From NCBI RefSeq assembly GCF_026020075.1, contig NZ_CP102772.1, forward strand, positions 868,001 through 932,000: a DNA stretch of 64,000 bases, read 5' to 3'. This DNA is from Bosea sp. NBC_00550 (GTDB taxonomy: Bacteria; Pseudomonadota; Alphaproteobacteria; Rhizobiales; Beijerinckiaceae). The notes beneath the pieces are model-generated. The model saw only the letters and a program-made list of their open reading frames with translations, had not been told where the DNA came from and made no database searches. Below are positions 36,934-46,387 of this stretch, in pieces. Each line of letters opens with the position of its first letter. Positions within the stretch are counted from its first letter, which is position 1. Made by a program: the position numbers and the translations under genes.

Positions 36934-37653
36934 TCAGCTCTCGCTGACCGACATCAGCGTGCGCAGGAGATAGCTGCTGATGAGGTCGCGCGCCTTGCTC
37001 GCGTCCCGGGCCTTCAAGGCGTCGATGATCGCGGCATTGTCGCGTGCGGCGGCCGCGCGCACGGCGCTGATCGGAAGCGGATGACCACCCGGTCGACCCC
37101 AACCTGCCTTGCGCCGCGACGCGATGATCCGCTCGAACACCGAGACGAGGAAGCCGTTTCGCGAAGCGCGGACGATGGCGAGGTGCAAGGCGTATTTGGC
37201 TTCCTTGAACTCGCTCCAGCTCGCGGCATTGCGAAGTGCTTCGAGATAGGTCGACAGCGCCGCGAGATCCTGCTCGGTCGCCCGTTCCGCGACCAGTTCG
37301 GCCAGCGTCGGCTCGAACATCAGGCGGGCCTCCAGCAGTTCGCCCAGGCTGAAATCGGGTTCGGCGGTCGCTTCCGCGCTGGTCTTCGACTGGCTTCGGG
37401 CCACGAAAGTGCCCCGCCCGACATGGCGGATGATCAGCCCTTCGTCGGCGAGCTGGTTCATCGTCTTGCGCACGGTGTTGCGGGCGGCGCCGAAGCGCGA
37501 AGCGAGCGCCCTTTCGGTCGGCAGGCGCGCGCCGGTCCGCAACTGTCCCTCGACGATCGAGCTGCGCAGGCTCTGGTAGATGGCATGACTGTCCGAATCG
37601 GATTTCAGCCGCGCGCTGGGCTCGTCCGGTTGTCTTGCCAGGTGCTCGATCAT
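36934..37653 (-). CDS. GntR family transcriptional regulator (FadR/FCD type)
   Basis: A 239-residue regulator. The winged helix is at about 25-95 with IVEGQLRTGARLPTERALAS, RFGAARNTVRKTMNQLADEG and the wing LIIRHVGRGTFVA. The all-helical FCD domain follows (LLEARLMFEPTLAELVAERA). It lies between the racemase/epimerase/RidA/transporter genes and the ThDP-enzyme operon, facing away from the latter. TTTGG repeats 10 bases apart sit immediately upstream of its start codon and ATTGG arrays precede both flanking operons. Confidence 0.9.
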   Translation of the reverse strand: MIEHLARQPDEPSARLKSDSDSHAIYQSLRSSIVEGQLRTGARLPTERALASRFGAARNTVRKTMNQLADEGLIIRHVGRGTFVARSQSKTSAEATAEPDFSLGELLEARLMFEPTLAELVAERATEQDLAALSTYLEALRNAASWSEFKEAKYALHLAIVRASRNGFLVSVFERIIASRRKAGWGRPGGHPLPISAVRAAAARDNAAIIDALKARDASKARDLISSYLLRTLMSVSES

Positions 37654-37654
37654 G

Positions 37655-37669
37655 TTTGGTCTGGTTTGG
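37655..37669. promoter_or_regulatory. paired TTTGG elements at the GntR start
   Basis: TTTGG occurs at 37655 and 37665, exactly 10 bases apart, directly upstream of the GntR start codon (37653, minus strand). It resembles the ATTGG arrays at 30681 and 37759, so it may be an autoregulatory site that overlaps the ribosome-binding region. Confidence 0.35.
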
Positions 37670-37758
37670 TCCCGCCAATTCTCGAATACCGATACCTCAT
37701 TCTCGCCAGATGTTCAAAAGGCGCGATCGGCCGAGGCGGTGCGGAAAAATCGATAGCC

Positions 37759-37795
37759 ATTGGTTGTAATTGGGCGATATTGGTTTAGAGATTGA
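37759..37795 (+). promoter_or_regulatory. helically phased ATTGG direct repeats upstream of the ThDP-enzyme gene
   Basis: ATTGG occurs at 37759, 37769 and 37779, exactly 10 bases apart, followed by ATTGA at 37791. The array ends 27 bases before the ATG at 37823 and lies in the divergent region next to the GntR gene. Three identical 5-mers at perfect helical spacing in 65 percent GC DNA are unlikely to be random. Probably the operator of the adjacent GntR protein or a promoter-proximal activator site. Confidence 0.55.
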
Positions 37796-37822
37796 ACTGG
37801 TTTCATGCAGGGAAGCGTTGTT

Positions 37823-39523
37823 ATGGGCGAGCGAATGGCACGGACGGGCGCGCAGCTGCTGGTGGATTGCCTCGCCCTGCAGGCGGTGGACCGGGTCTTC
37901 TGCGTGCCGGGCGAGAGCTACATCGCCGTGCTGGATGCCTTGCACGACAAGCGCGACGAGATCGAGCTGATCGTCTGCCGCCAGGAGGGCGGGGCGGCCA
38001 ACATGGCGGATGCTCACGGCAAGCTGACCGGTCGTCCCGGCATCTGCTTCGTGACACGCGGGCCTGGCGCGACGAACGCATCGATCGGCGTCCACACCGC
38101 TTTCCAGGACTCGACGCCGATGATCCTGTTCATCGGCCAGGTCGGGCGCGATTTCGCCGACCGCGAGGGCTTCCAGGAAGTCGACTTCCGAGCGATGTTC
38201 GCGCCGTTGGCGAAGTGGGCGGCGCAAATCGACGACCCCGCGCGAATCCCCGAATATCTGCATCGTGCCTTCCAGACGGCGATGGCCGGACGGCCCGGAC
38301 CCGTCGTTCTGTCGCTGCCGGAAGACATGCTCAGCGCGGTCGTCGAAGGTGAAATCGACCTGGGGCGGCGGGCCGACCCGCTGCCGGCCGCGCCCCGCTC
38401 GGATCAGGTCGCCGATGCCATGGCGATGCTGGCGAAAGCCCAACGGCCGATGGTGATCGCGGGCGGCGGCGGCTGGACCACGCAGGCCGGGCGCGACCTC
38501 GTCGCCTTCGCCGGCCGCAACCACGTGCCGGTCGCGGTTTCGCTGCGTTGCCAGGATTATCTGCCGAACGCTGACACCTGCTTCGTCGGCCATTTCGGGA
38601 TCGGGGCTGAGCCCAGTCTCGTCAGGCGCCTTGCCGAGGCCGATCTTCTGCTCGTCCTCGGTCCGCGGCTGGGGGAAATGACGACGGCGGGCTACACGCT
38701 CCTGGCCCCGCCGCGACCAGCCGGGAAGACGTTGGTTCACGTGCATCCCGATCCGGATGAACTCGGCCGGGTGTACCAGGCCGATCTGCCGATCAATGCC
38801 GCGGCCAGCACGACGATCGCGGCGCTTGCGGCGCAGGCGCCCATCGCGGCGCCGGCATGGGCCGAATGGGCGCGCGCGTGCCGCGCCGACTACGAGGCGA
38901 GCCTGGTCCCCACAGCGCAGCCCGGCCAGGTGAATCTGGGCGAGGTGATCGTGCAGCTTCGCGAGGCGTTCCCCGACGACACCATCATCTGTTCGGGAGC
39001 CGGCAATTACACCGGCTGGCTGCATCGCCACTGGCCCTTCTCCACCTACCGCACGCAACTCGCCCCGAGCTCGGGCGCCATGGGCTATGGTGTGCCGGCC
39101 GCGGTGGCGGCGAAGCTCGCCTTTCCGGAGCGCGAGGTGGTGTCGATCGCCGGTGATGGCTGCTTCATGATGAACGGGCAGGAGCTGGCGACGGCGGCGC
39201 AATATGGGCTGAAGATCGTGTTCATCGTCGTCAACAACGGCATGTACGGGACCATCCGCATGCACCAGGAGCGCCATTATCCGGCACGCGAAAGCGGCAC
39301 GGCGTTGACGAACCCCGATTTCGTCACGCTGGCGCAGGCCTATGGCCTGCATGCGGAGCGCGTGGAAGCGACGGGCGATTTCGACGCGGCGCTGCAGCGC
39401 GCACGCAGCGCAGGCACCGGGGCACTCATCGAGCTGGTGACCGATCCGGAGGCGCTCTCCGTCCGCTCGACGCTTTCGAAGCTGCGCAGCAGCTCGCTGG
39501 AGCGTCTGGCCCGGACCGCTTGA
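37823..39523 (+). CDS. thiamine-diphosphate enzyme, acetolactate synthase/decarboxylase-like
   Basis: A 566-residue three-domain ThDP enzyme. Glu55 in VCRQEGGAANMADA activates the cofactor. A central domain runs about 190-330. The cofactor motif is GDGCFMMNGQEL ending in IVFIVVNN (GDG...NN pattern). The ATG at 37823 is chosen because AGGGAAG lies 7 bases before it; an upstream ATG at 37805 is possible. Several subtypes share this layout (acetolactate synthase, glyoxylate carboligase, sulfoacetaldehyde acetyltransferase, 2-keto acid decarboxylases). No small regulatory subunit is nearby, so a catabolic role is likelier than valine/isoleucine synthesis. Confidence 0.85.
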   Translation: MGERMARTGAQLLVDCLALQAVDRVFCVPGESYIAVLDALHDKRDEIELIVCRQEGGAANMADAHGKLTGRPGICFVTRGPGATNASIGVHTAFQDSTPMILFIGQVGRDFADREGFQEVDFRAMFAPLAKWAAQIDDPARIPEYLHRAFQTAMAGRPGPVVLSLPEDMLSAVVEGEIDLGRRADPLPAAPRSDQVADAMAMLAKAQRPMVIAGGGGWTTQAGRDLVAFAGRNHVPVAVSLRCQDYLPNADTCFVGHFGIGAEPSLVRRLAEADLLLVLGPRLGEMTTAGYTLLAPPRPAGKTLVHVHPDPDELGRVYQADLPINAAASTTIAALAAQAPIAAPAWAEWARACRADYEASLVPTAQPGQVNLGEVIVQLREAFPDDTIICSGAGNYTGWLHRHWPFSTYRTQLAPSSGAMGYGVPAAVAAKLAFPEREVVSIAGDGCFMMNGQELATAAQYGLKIVFIVVNNGMYGTIRMHQERHYPARESGTALTNPDFVTLAQAYGLHAERVEATGDFDAALQRARSAGTGALIELVTDPEALSVRSTLSKLRSSSLERLARTA

Positions 39524-39559
39524 AGGAATTGCAGTGCCATCGACCGGCAGAGGATGAAG

Positions 39560-40429
39560 ATGTCTTCCGATCAGTTCTTCTGGTCCGCGCTCAGCGCGGA
39601 AGAGCACGAGCTCCAATACAATCCGCAGGCAGCGTTCCCGAATTTCAAGGACGCCCAGGCAGACCGGGCGCCGATCAATGCCGAAGCCTTGGCGCGGCTG
39701 GAACGCCATGCAGACCTGTCCTATGGCGAGCATGCTCTGCGCAAGGTCGACATCTATCCAGCGCCGCGGAAAACCGAGCCGAGCCCGGTCCATATCTTCT
39801 ATCATGGCGGCTATTGGCGTGCGCAGGACAAGGAGAACTTCGCCTTCGTCGCCGCTCCGCTGGTAGCGGCCGGGATCACCACCGTGATCGCGAATTACGA
39901 GCTCTGCCCGGCTTCGACGCTTGACGGCGTGGCGGAATCCGCGATTGCGGCTCTGGCCTGGGTGAGACGCGAAGCACGCCGTTTCGGTGGCGATCCCGGG
40001 CGCATCAGCCTGTCCGGGCATTCGGCAGGCGCCCATCTCGTCGCAGAATGCCTCGCGCATGACTGGGCGGCAGAGGGCGTCGATCCGGCCTTCGTCAGCG
40101 GCGCGGTGCTCATCAGCGGGATCTACGATCCGCGACCGGTCATGCCGACCAGCGTCAATGCGGATGTGCGCCTGACGGAAGAGATCGCAAAACGCCGCGA
40201 TGTCGAGCGGCGGGACGTGCGTGTCAGATGTCCGGTCACCGTCTTCGTGGGCGGCCTCGAGCCATGGCATTGGATCGATCAAAGCTACCGCTACTCGCAT
40301 CATCTCCACCGCAGCGGCATGAATCCGGAAGTCCACACGCTGCCGCGCTGGGGCCATTTCGACATCCTGAACGAGTTCCGTGAACCGGGAAGCCCGATCC
40401 TCGAAGCGGTCATCGGACAGTCCCGCTGA
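39560..40429 (+). CDS. alpha/beta hydrolase, arylformamidase/esterase-like
   Basis: About 289 residues from the ATG at 39560, where AGAGG sits 6 bases upstream (an ATG at 39554 is an alternative). HGGYW forms the oxyanion hole, and LSGHSAGAHLV contains the nucleophile Ser (about residue 155). The acid is probably the Glu/Asp of GGLEPWHWID, and WGHFDIL the catalytic His. HGGYW with this spacing is typical of kynurenine-formamidase-like hydrolases acting on small amides or esters. It is 36 bases after the ThDP-enzyme gene, apparently one operon. Confidence 0.82.
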   Translation: MSSDQFFWSALSAEEHELQYNPQAAFPNFKDAQADRAPINAEALARLERHADLSYGEHALRKVDIYPAPRKTEPSPVHIFYHGGYWRAQDKENFAFVAAPLVAAGITTVIANYELCPASTLDGVAESAIAALAWVRREARRFGGDPGRISLSGHSAGAHLVAECLAHDWAAEGVDPAFVSGAVLISGIYDPRPVMPTSVNADVRLTEEIAKRRDVERRDVRVRCPVTVFVGGLEPWHWIDQSYRYSHHLHRSGMNPEVHTLPRWGHFDILNEFREPGSPILEAVIGQSR

Positions 40430-40473
40430 TCTCTCGGAGGCTCGTCGCGCGCAACACGGGTAAGGACGGACGA

Positions 40474-41106
40474 ATGGCTCGCCGATACAGACTAACCGCC
40501 TACGATATCGGCGCGCCGGCCACTTGCAGGCTGGAGCGCGGCAATATCGCCTTCGCATTCGCGCAGGCGGGAGAAGTCGCTATTGGCGACCGCCGGTTTG
40601 CTGAAGGGGACGGCGGGTTCGCACGCCCGGGAGATCTCGTTGCCAGCTCCGGCTGTGCCTGGCTGTTCGAGTTGGCGCCTGAGGGTTCTGTCATACGCCA
40701 AGGCGACGGCTTGTCGCCGGTGCTGTCCCGCATCGTCACCTTGCCCGAGGGTGACTTCATGCTCCGTGCGGATCGTGTCGGATCCGGAGCGGGAGTGAGA
40801 ACGCCCGCTCATCGCCACCGTGGCCCAGGCATTCGCAGGCTGCTGACGGGATTGCTGCTCGCCGATGTCGGCGACCAGCTCGACCGCGTCGGGCCCGGAC
40901 AGGCCTGGTTCGAAAGCGGGCATGAGACGGTCATCGGGACGAATATCAGCGGCGCCGAAAACGTTTTCGTTCGCTTGATGCTGCTGCCGACCACGCTTAC
41001 CGGCGGCGAAAGCTCGTTCATCCCCGCCAATCCGGAAGAAGCCGCAAAGCCGCGCGCCGTCAGACTTCATCTATTCGGCGAGTGCCTGTTGGCACCAACG
41101 GTGTAA
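40474..41106 (+). CDS. cupin-fold protein
   Basis: A 210-residue protein predicted to form a double cupin. The second half contains TPAHRHRGPGIRRLLTGLLL followed by GPGQAWFESGHE, which reads as a cupin metal-binding motif (H-x-H ... E/H). The first half has a degenerate copy (GDGGFARPGDLVASSG). It ends the ThDP-enzyme operon and precedes a convergent gene by 38 bases. It may be an isomerase, a lyase or a sensor; no specific family is recognised. Confidence 0.7.
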   Translation: MARRYRLTAYDIGAPATCRLERGNIAFAFAQAGEVAIGDRRFAEGDGGFARPGDLVASSGCAWLFELAPEGSVIRQGDGLSPVLSRIVTLPEGDFMLRADRVGSGAGVRTPAHRHRGPGIRRLLTGLLLADVGDQLDRVGPGQAWFESGHETVIGTNISGAENVFVRLMLLPTTLTGGESSFIPANPEEAAKPRAVRLHLFGECLLAPTV

Positions 41107-41144
41107 CGCCGAACCTGCCGAGCGTAGCGACTGCAAACCCTTGG

Positions 41145-43070
41145 TCAAACCGTAGCGTTGCGCTCAGCTGATTTGAGACAGACCCGACAAATGCCTCGGA
41201 TGGAGGTTTCGACCTCGTTGGCGTCCAGCGCTCCCTTGAGATCCATCGCTGGATCAGACGCTTGTGACAGCCAGCCCAGCACGAGGATGGTCGACGGCAT
41301 ATGACGGCGAAGGCGCTTGATGGCATATTTCATGTGAGCCGTACTCTGCGCACCGAGATAGCAAAGGCAGATCAGGGCCGGCTTCTGTTCAGCGAGCTGT
41401 GCGAGCCCCTCCGCTGACAGCGTGCTCGGCGGAAGAACCTTCGGGGCCAGGCCGTGCTTCTCCATGATCTGATTCAGCATCAGCGCAGCCGCCTCATCGA
41501 GCTGCGACTGTGCGCCGATACAGATTACGCGATCTCGGCCTTTGAAGGCCTCGCCCAGCGCCTCCTCGGCGAGCACGGGCAGGTCGGAGGTTCCTTCGCT
41601 TTCATCTGTTTGTTCGACGGCCGCCTCGCTCTCCGGATCCGTCGTTGCAGCGGTGGGTCCTGGTCGCCGGTCGTCGTGGTCCGACAGATCGTCGACGACC
41701 TCGCGCACGGTCGCGAGAATCTGGTCTCGACGACTTGCGTCGAGAACGCCGCGCGCCTCATCCGCGGCGGCGAGACGCAGGCCTTCGAGCGCGACTTCAT
41801 CGTAGTATGCGGAAAGCGAGCGCTCCTTCAGCACCTCCTCGGCCTTGTCGGCCGCTTCTGCCGGGTCCCCTGCGAGGATGCGCTGATAAAAGATCTCCGG
41901 TGCCGAAAGCGGCGGTCGATCACCCAGCATGACGTCCAGGAACTCCAGCCGTTCGACGTGCCGGCCGAGAACCACGAGACACACCGTCAACGGCGTCGCC
42001 AGAACGAGTCCGATGGGTCCCCATAGCCAGGTCCAGAATGTCGCCGCGACGACGATGGCGACAGGCGACAGGCCGGTGGAGCGGCCGTAGGCCAACGGTT
42101 CGATCACATGGCCGACAATCGGTTCTGCGATCAGGAACAAGCCGGCCGTCAGCAGGAGCATCGTCCAGCCGGGATCGACCGATGCCGCGATCACCATTGG
42201 AAAGACCGCTGAGAGAACCGCTCCGAGGTAAGGTATGAACCGAAGGATTGCTGCTAGGATGCCCCATAGCAGTGAGCTGGGAACACCTATGGCCCAAAGG
42301 CCGCAACCGATGACGATGCCGAACACCGCATTGACGATCAGTTGAGTAAGGAACAGCCGGCTTAGACGTCTAGCCGCGTCGTCGAACGCGGCGGTGGTCT
42401 TTTGCAAGTCGTGGGTGCCGGTCAGCCGTATGAAACGGTTTCGAAGATCTTCCCGCTTCAGAAGGATGAAGATCACAAAAATCAGCACGATTCCCGTCGT
42501 GGTGAGCGGATGGATCAGCGGCGACAGAAATGCCTGCAGCGTTTCCATCGCGCCGGGCTCAGGTTGGTGCACCTCGACGGGAATCGGACGGCCCTCCCGA
42601 GCGCCCGCGGGCGGCTCGTTGGTAGGGGGGAGTTCCGGCTTGGGACGATCGAGTTCCTTGCCCAGGTCTTGCAGGACATCCGCAGCCCGGCTGAGAACTC
42701 CGCTGCCGGCTTCCGAGCCTTTCAGCGCGGCGATCTTCGCGCGCATCGTGCTCTGGTAGATCGGCAATTGACCAGCCAATTGCGTCGCCTGGCCGACCAT
42801 GGCCATGGTCAGGATGGCCAGTCCCGCGAATGCTGTCAGGACAACCGTGATGACCGCCAAGGCACGTGGGACGCGGAGCTTCTGCAATCCTTTGACCAGC
42901 GGCGCCAGGACAAAACTGAACAGGACCGCAAGCGCCACCGGGACGAAGACCTCTCGTCCGAAATACAGCGCGGCAATGATAAACGCTCCAATGGCAAGGC
43001 TGGCGACGCCGTCGCTGGGCGACTTCGCTGCTGCACTCGGGGTAGCCGATGAAGTCACGATCTCGCGCAT
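41145..43070 (-). CDS. AI-2E family membrane protein with C-terminal Rossmann-like domain
   Basis: A 641-residue protein. Residues about 25-380 are an AI-2E transporter-type (PF01594) membrane domain with paired N-terminal helices (GREVFVPVALAVLFSFVLAP), a soluble loop (residues 110-180) and the conserved block LWGILAAILRFIPYLGAVLS. The C-terminal 250 residues are soluble: a helical part, an acidic low-complexity linker (about 475-510) and an alternating beta-alpha domain (VICIGAQSQLDEAAALMLNQ ... ALICLCYLGAQSTAH) resembling the B12-binding/receiver-type Rossmann fold but without an obvious cobalamin motif. The substrate is unknown. Confidence 0.83.
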   Translation of the reverse strand: MREIVTSSATPSAAAKSPSDGVASLAIGAFIIAALYFGREVFVPVALAVLFSFVLAPLVKGLQKLRVPRALAVITVVLTAFAGLAILTMAMVGQATQLAGQLPIYQSTMRAKIAALKGSEAGSGVLSRAADVLQDLGKELDRPKPELPPTNEPPAGAREGRPIPVEVHQPEPGAMETLQAFLSPLIHPLTTTGIVLIFVIFILLKREDLRNRFIRLTGTHDLQKTTAAFDDAARRLSRLFLTQLIVNAVFGIVIGCGLWAIGVPSSLLWGILAAILRFIPYLGAVLSAVFPMVIAASVDPGWTMLLLTAGLFLIAEPIVGHVIEPLAYGRSTGLSPVAIVVAATFWTWLWGPIGLVLATPLTVCLVVLGRHVERLEFLDVMLGDRPPLSAPEIFYQRILAGDPAEAADKAEEVLKERSLSAYYDEVALEGLRLAAADEARGVLDASRRDQILATVREVVDDLSDHDDRRPGPTAATTDPESEAAVEQTDESEGTSDLPVLAEEALGEAFKGRDRVICIGAQSQLDEAAALMLNQIMEKHGLAPKVLPPSTLSAEGLAQLAEQKPALICLCYLGAQSTAHMKYAIKRLRRHMPSTILVLGWLSQASDPAMDLKGALDANEVETSIRGICRVCLKSAERNATV

Positions 43071-43282
43071 CTTTCATTTTCCTTGGACCGCGATGTCGGC
43101 TCACCATCCGACGGGAAAGATCTCACGATGCAGGCTGTCAGCCTCTACTTGGTCTCTGTTTTGTTCGATTGAGATGGGGCCTCTTGTGATGAATGTGGGG
43201 TGAAGCGGAATCTGAGCGCGGACTGTCTTCGACCAACCATGAGAACCCGAAACCGAGCGGAACGCCCTGATTGTCCCGTAAG

Positions 43283-44872
43283 TCAATTCTTTGGCTTGTT
43301 CGGTGGAGCAGAGTCGCCAGCCGGAACCGACCAGGTCGCGGTCCACGTCTCGCTCAATGTTCGATTTCGCGATCTGAGGAAGATTCTGAGTTCGGCCGAT
43401 TGGCCGTCGGGCAGGGTCGCATCGACAATCGCGCGCACCCCATTCAGCGGCGCGTGGAACGCCAGGATTTTGGAAGTAATCGTGCCGCTCGTCGTCGTGG
43501 CAACGAGCTCCAACCGCTCGGGCTCGCTCCGGTAGTAGGCGAGGTCGCTCCCGGCAAAATCGATGATGAATCGCTTTGTGCCGTTGCCATCCACCACACC
43601 ATCTTCGACATCAGAGCCATTGAAGCTCTGTTGCGCCTGCGCGTAGGGGTGCAGATGCCATGTCGCTGATATCGCAGAAATGCGATACCGGAATTCGGCG
43701 GGCCGTCCGATGGGCAGGGGCGTGTTTGGGGTCCAGCACGCAACCACATTGTCGAACGCTTCGTTCACCGTCGGGATTTCGATGAGATCGAGCCGGCCAT
43801 CCCCCCAATCTCCCTGCGGCTGCACCCAGTAACTCGGCCGCGCATCGTAGCGCGCTTCCAGATCCTGATAGCTGCCGAATTCCCGGTCGCGTTGCATGAG
43901 GCCGAAGCCGCGCGGGTTCTTGTCGCCAAAACTCGATATGCGCAGCGCCTTTGGATTGCGGATGGGACGCCAAATCCATTCGCCCCCGCCGGATTGCATC
44001 ATCAACCCATCGGAGTCGTGAATTTCAGGCCGGAAATCTGTTCGCTGGGCCAGGTCGCCCTCGCCAGCCTGAAACATGGACGTCAGCGGTGCGATGCCGA
44101 TCCGCGCGATTTCCTTGCGAGGAATGATCGTGGCGGTCACATCCACATAGGTTTCCCGGCCTGGGCTGACGACGTAGCGATAAGCTCCGGTGACCGAAGG
44201 AGAGTCCAGGAGTGCGTAGATCACGAGTTCGGTCGTTTCGCGCCAGGGCTCCTCGAGCCAGAGCGCCCGCATAAACGGGAACTCCTCGGGCTGCTTCCCG
44301 CCGACGTCCAAAGCCAAAGAGCGAGCCGAAAGCCCATAGCGATGCCCCCGCCCGATCAGGCGAAAATAGCTCGCGCCCAGGAAGGAGATGACCTCGTCCT
44401 GCACCTTTGGATCGTTCAGATTGGTCGTCACAGCGAAACCCGCAAAACCGAGCGCGGGTGAGAGCCCCTTGGGAACCGGCACCTTGCCGTATTCGAATAG
44501 CCCGGTCGTGAACGGTATCGGGACTGCCGTGCCGTGATTGATGATGTGAATCTGGACCGGCTTGTTGTGAAGAAAACCTAGATGGAAAGGCAGGAGCCGG
44601 AAATCCGAACCACCATCGCGCCAGAACGCCTTGTCGCGACGAAAGCGGATTTCCCGGTAGCTGTCATAGGTCAGCTTCGATAATTCGGCCGGAATCGCGG
44701 CGCTTTCGGCATCGAAAGGCCGCTCCGCCAGCGCCAATGCTTGCTGAACGACGTTTTCGTAGCCGAAGCCTTTCCTGGCATCGCCCGTCGATTGAGCCTC
44801 CGCTGGGCGGTATCCCATCGCCCAGGCGCTGGACAGCAAGGCGAGGATCCTGCGACGGGACGGTGTGGACAC
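43283..44872 (-). CDS. periplasmic glucan biosynthesis protein, OpgG/OpgD (MdoG/MdoD) family
   Basis: A 529-residue protein starting at a GTG with AGGAG 6 bases upstream. The N-terminus PSRRRILALLSSAWAMGYRP is a twin-arginine signal, which is typical of OpgD rather than OpgG. The mature domain shows YDSYREIRFRRDKAFWRDGG, FEYGKVPVPKGL, GHRYGLSARSLALD and the RDREFGSYQDLEARYDARPS block of the family. It shapes osmoregulated periplasmic glucans in the periplasm. The glycosyltransferase partner (OpgH) is not in the window. Confidence 0.9.
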   Translation of the reverse strand: MSTPSRRRILALLSSAWAMGYRPAEAQSTGDARKGFGYENVVQQALALAERPFDAESAAIPAELSKLTYDSYREIRFRRDKAFWRDGGSDFRLLPFHLGFLHNKPVQIHIINHGTAVPIPFTTGLFEYGKVPVPKGLSPALGFAGFAVTTNLNDPKVQDEVISFLGASYFRLIGRGHRYGLSARSLALDVGGKQPEEFPFMRALWLEEPWRETTELVIYALLDSPSVTGAYRYVVSPGRETYVDVTATIIPRKEIARIGIAPLTSMFQAGEGDLAQRTDFRPEIHDSDGLMMQSGGGEWIWRPIRNPKALRISSFGDKNPRGFGLMQRDREFGSYQDLEARYDARPSYWVQPQGDWGDGRLDLIEIPTVNEAFDNVVACWTPNTPLPIGRPAEFRYRISAISATWHLHPYAQAQQSFNGSDVEDGVVDGNGTKRFIIDFAGSDLAYYRSEPERLELVATTTSGTITSKILAFHAPLNGVRAIVDATLPDGQSAELRIFLRSRNRTLSETWTATWSVPAGDSAPPNKPKN

Positions 44873-45109
44873 GACAGACTCCTGACCCCGGGAAGGATAA
44901 CGACCACGCTATGGGTAAGCCTCCAACTGCAGCGAGGTTTCCGGGTTCCAGACGGGCCATGGTCGGGCCACACATCCGGAGGTCCGCAGTGTCCGCTTCC
45001 GGTACCTGAAGGAGGGACCCGGAGCTCGTAGACTGAGACGTTCGCCCTTTTGGGCGGTCGCGTTGAGTGCGGCGCCGATCGCCTGATCGAAAAGGCCGCT
45101 GCCGACGTT

Positions 45110-46372
45110 TTACAAAGGCAATCCGAAACGACGCCCGAGTCTCAGAACGACCGTGGCGCCCGCGGCCAGAGCCGTTGCAAAAACCCAACCCGAAAGGGCG
45201 CCCGCTGAAATCCCCGACAGCAAGGTGCCGACTGTGCAGCCGAGCCCGATGACGGTTCCCCAGCCGAGCAGGACGCCGCCGGTGAGGCCCCGCAGGAGTT
45301 GGCCGATGCTTGGCCAGCGGGGCTTGAACTCCCCGGCAAGGAGGGCTGCGATAAGCGCTGCCACAACCAGGCCGAAGATGAAGAGGCCGTTCGGTGTCAG
45401 CAAGGCGTCGCGAATGATGGTGGCGCAGCCCCGGAAGCTGTCGAGGCCCTCCAGCCGCGAAGGCAGGAGTTCGAACGCGGCAGCCAATTGGCGCGAGCGC
45501 GAGCCGATCTCCGCCGTCACTCCGAGCGGCGAGAGGCGCAGATAGGCGCCAACCCCGATCAGGCCCACAAAAAGGCCGCCCAGCCACGCCGGCCAGCGCT
45601 GCCGGAATACGGCGACGAGAGGATCGCCCTCCGGCAGTTCGCGCCGCGCGGGGAGGGGGCGAGCGCGCAGCAGGAATAAGGCTAGCACAGCCAGAACGGC
45701 GAGCGAGACGACCAGCGCGCCGCCATAGCCGAGATGGCGAGGCAGCCAAAGGATGGGCGCATCCGCGATTGTCCAGAGATAGAGCCCGTTCCAACTCCGA
45801 AAGCCGATGATGAAGCCGCCCACGGCGCCGATCAGGGCAAAGGGCGCTGTCGGAGAGCCTTCGCCGAGACGGTAGAGATGGGCGCTGAGGCAGGATCCGG
45901 AGATCGCCATCCCCGCGCCGAAGGCAAGGCCCGCCAGGACGAGAGCGATGCTCACCGGCCCGATATGGGCCGTCGGAGGCAGGCGCGATCCTGATGGGTC
46001 CGGCAGCCAGGCACCGAAGATCAGCGTATAGCCGGTGATGCCGATGACGAGCGCCGTGATGATGCCGAGGAGGCCGCGCGGGTCGCGCCGGTCCAGCCAG
46101 TCACGCCAGATGCAGAGGAAGCAGAAACGCGACCGCTGGATCACGAAGCCGAAGGCGGCGCCGAGGATCAGGGACAGCTGCAGCTGCGGCGCCGGATCGC
46201 CGTGGCGGCCGACCGCGACGATGGCCGCCGCCAGCGCTCCGGCAAGGCAGAGCGCGATCAGGATGACCCAAGGAGGACCGGAAGCGCGATCGACCACGGC
46301 GGCCGGGCCGGCCATGGCCGCTTCGCGGGCGCGCTGATACTCCAGCGCGCCGCTCTCGTCGGAGATGCTCAT
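45110..46372 (-). CDS. tsuA: thiosulfate/sulfur-compound transporter, YeeE/YedE (TsuA) family
   Basis: A 420-residue polytopic inner-membrane protein. The repeat architecture of YeeE proteins is visible in the cysteine-bearing segments QRSRFCFLC, AISGSCLSAH, RGCATIIRDA and IGLGCTVGTLLSG; such cysteines line the thiosulfate path in the characterised YeeE. An N-terminal extension of about 30 residues is hydrophilic. It lies 15 bases after an exported rhodanese gene, so the pair probably handles thiosulfate or sulfane sulfur. The start at 46372 has a weak ribosome-binding site, consistent with coupling. Confidence 0.85.
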   Translation of the reverse strand: MSISDESGALEYQRAREAAMAGPAAVVDRASGPPWVILIALCLAGALAAAIVAVGRHGDPAPQLQLSLILGAAFGFVIQRSRFCFLCIWRDWLDRRDPRGLLGIITALVIGITGYTLIFGAWLPDPSGSRLPPTAHIGPVSIALVLAGLAFGAGMAISGSCLSAHLYRLGEGSPTAPFALIGAVGGFIIGFRSWNGLYLWTIADAPILWLPRHLGYGGALVVSLAVLAVLALFLLRARPLPARRELPEGDPLVAVFRQRWPAWLGGLFVGLIGVGAYLRLSPLGVTAEIGSRSRQLAAAFELLPSRLEGLDSFRGCATIIRDALLTPNGLFIFGLVVAALIAALLAGEFKPRWPSIGQLLRGLTGGVLLGWGTVIGLGCTVGTLLSGISAGALSGWVFATALAAGATVVLRLGRRFGLPL

Positions 46373-46387
46373 CGATGCGAAGGCGGC

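Noticed and set aside
37697..40558. Leftward open frame of 953 codons opposite the ThDP enzyme and hydrolase genes
   Set aside because: Very long only because GC-rich DNA has few stops; the rightward strand has two genes with clear catalytic motifs and ribosome-binding sites.
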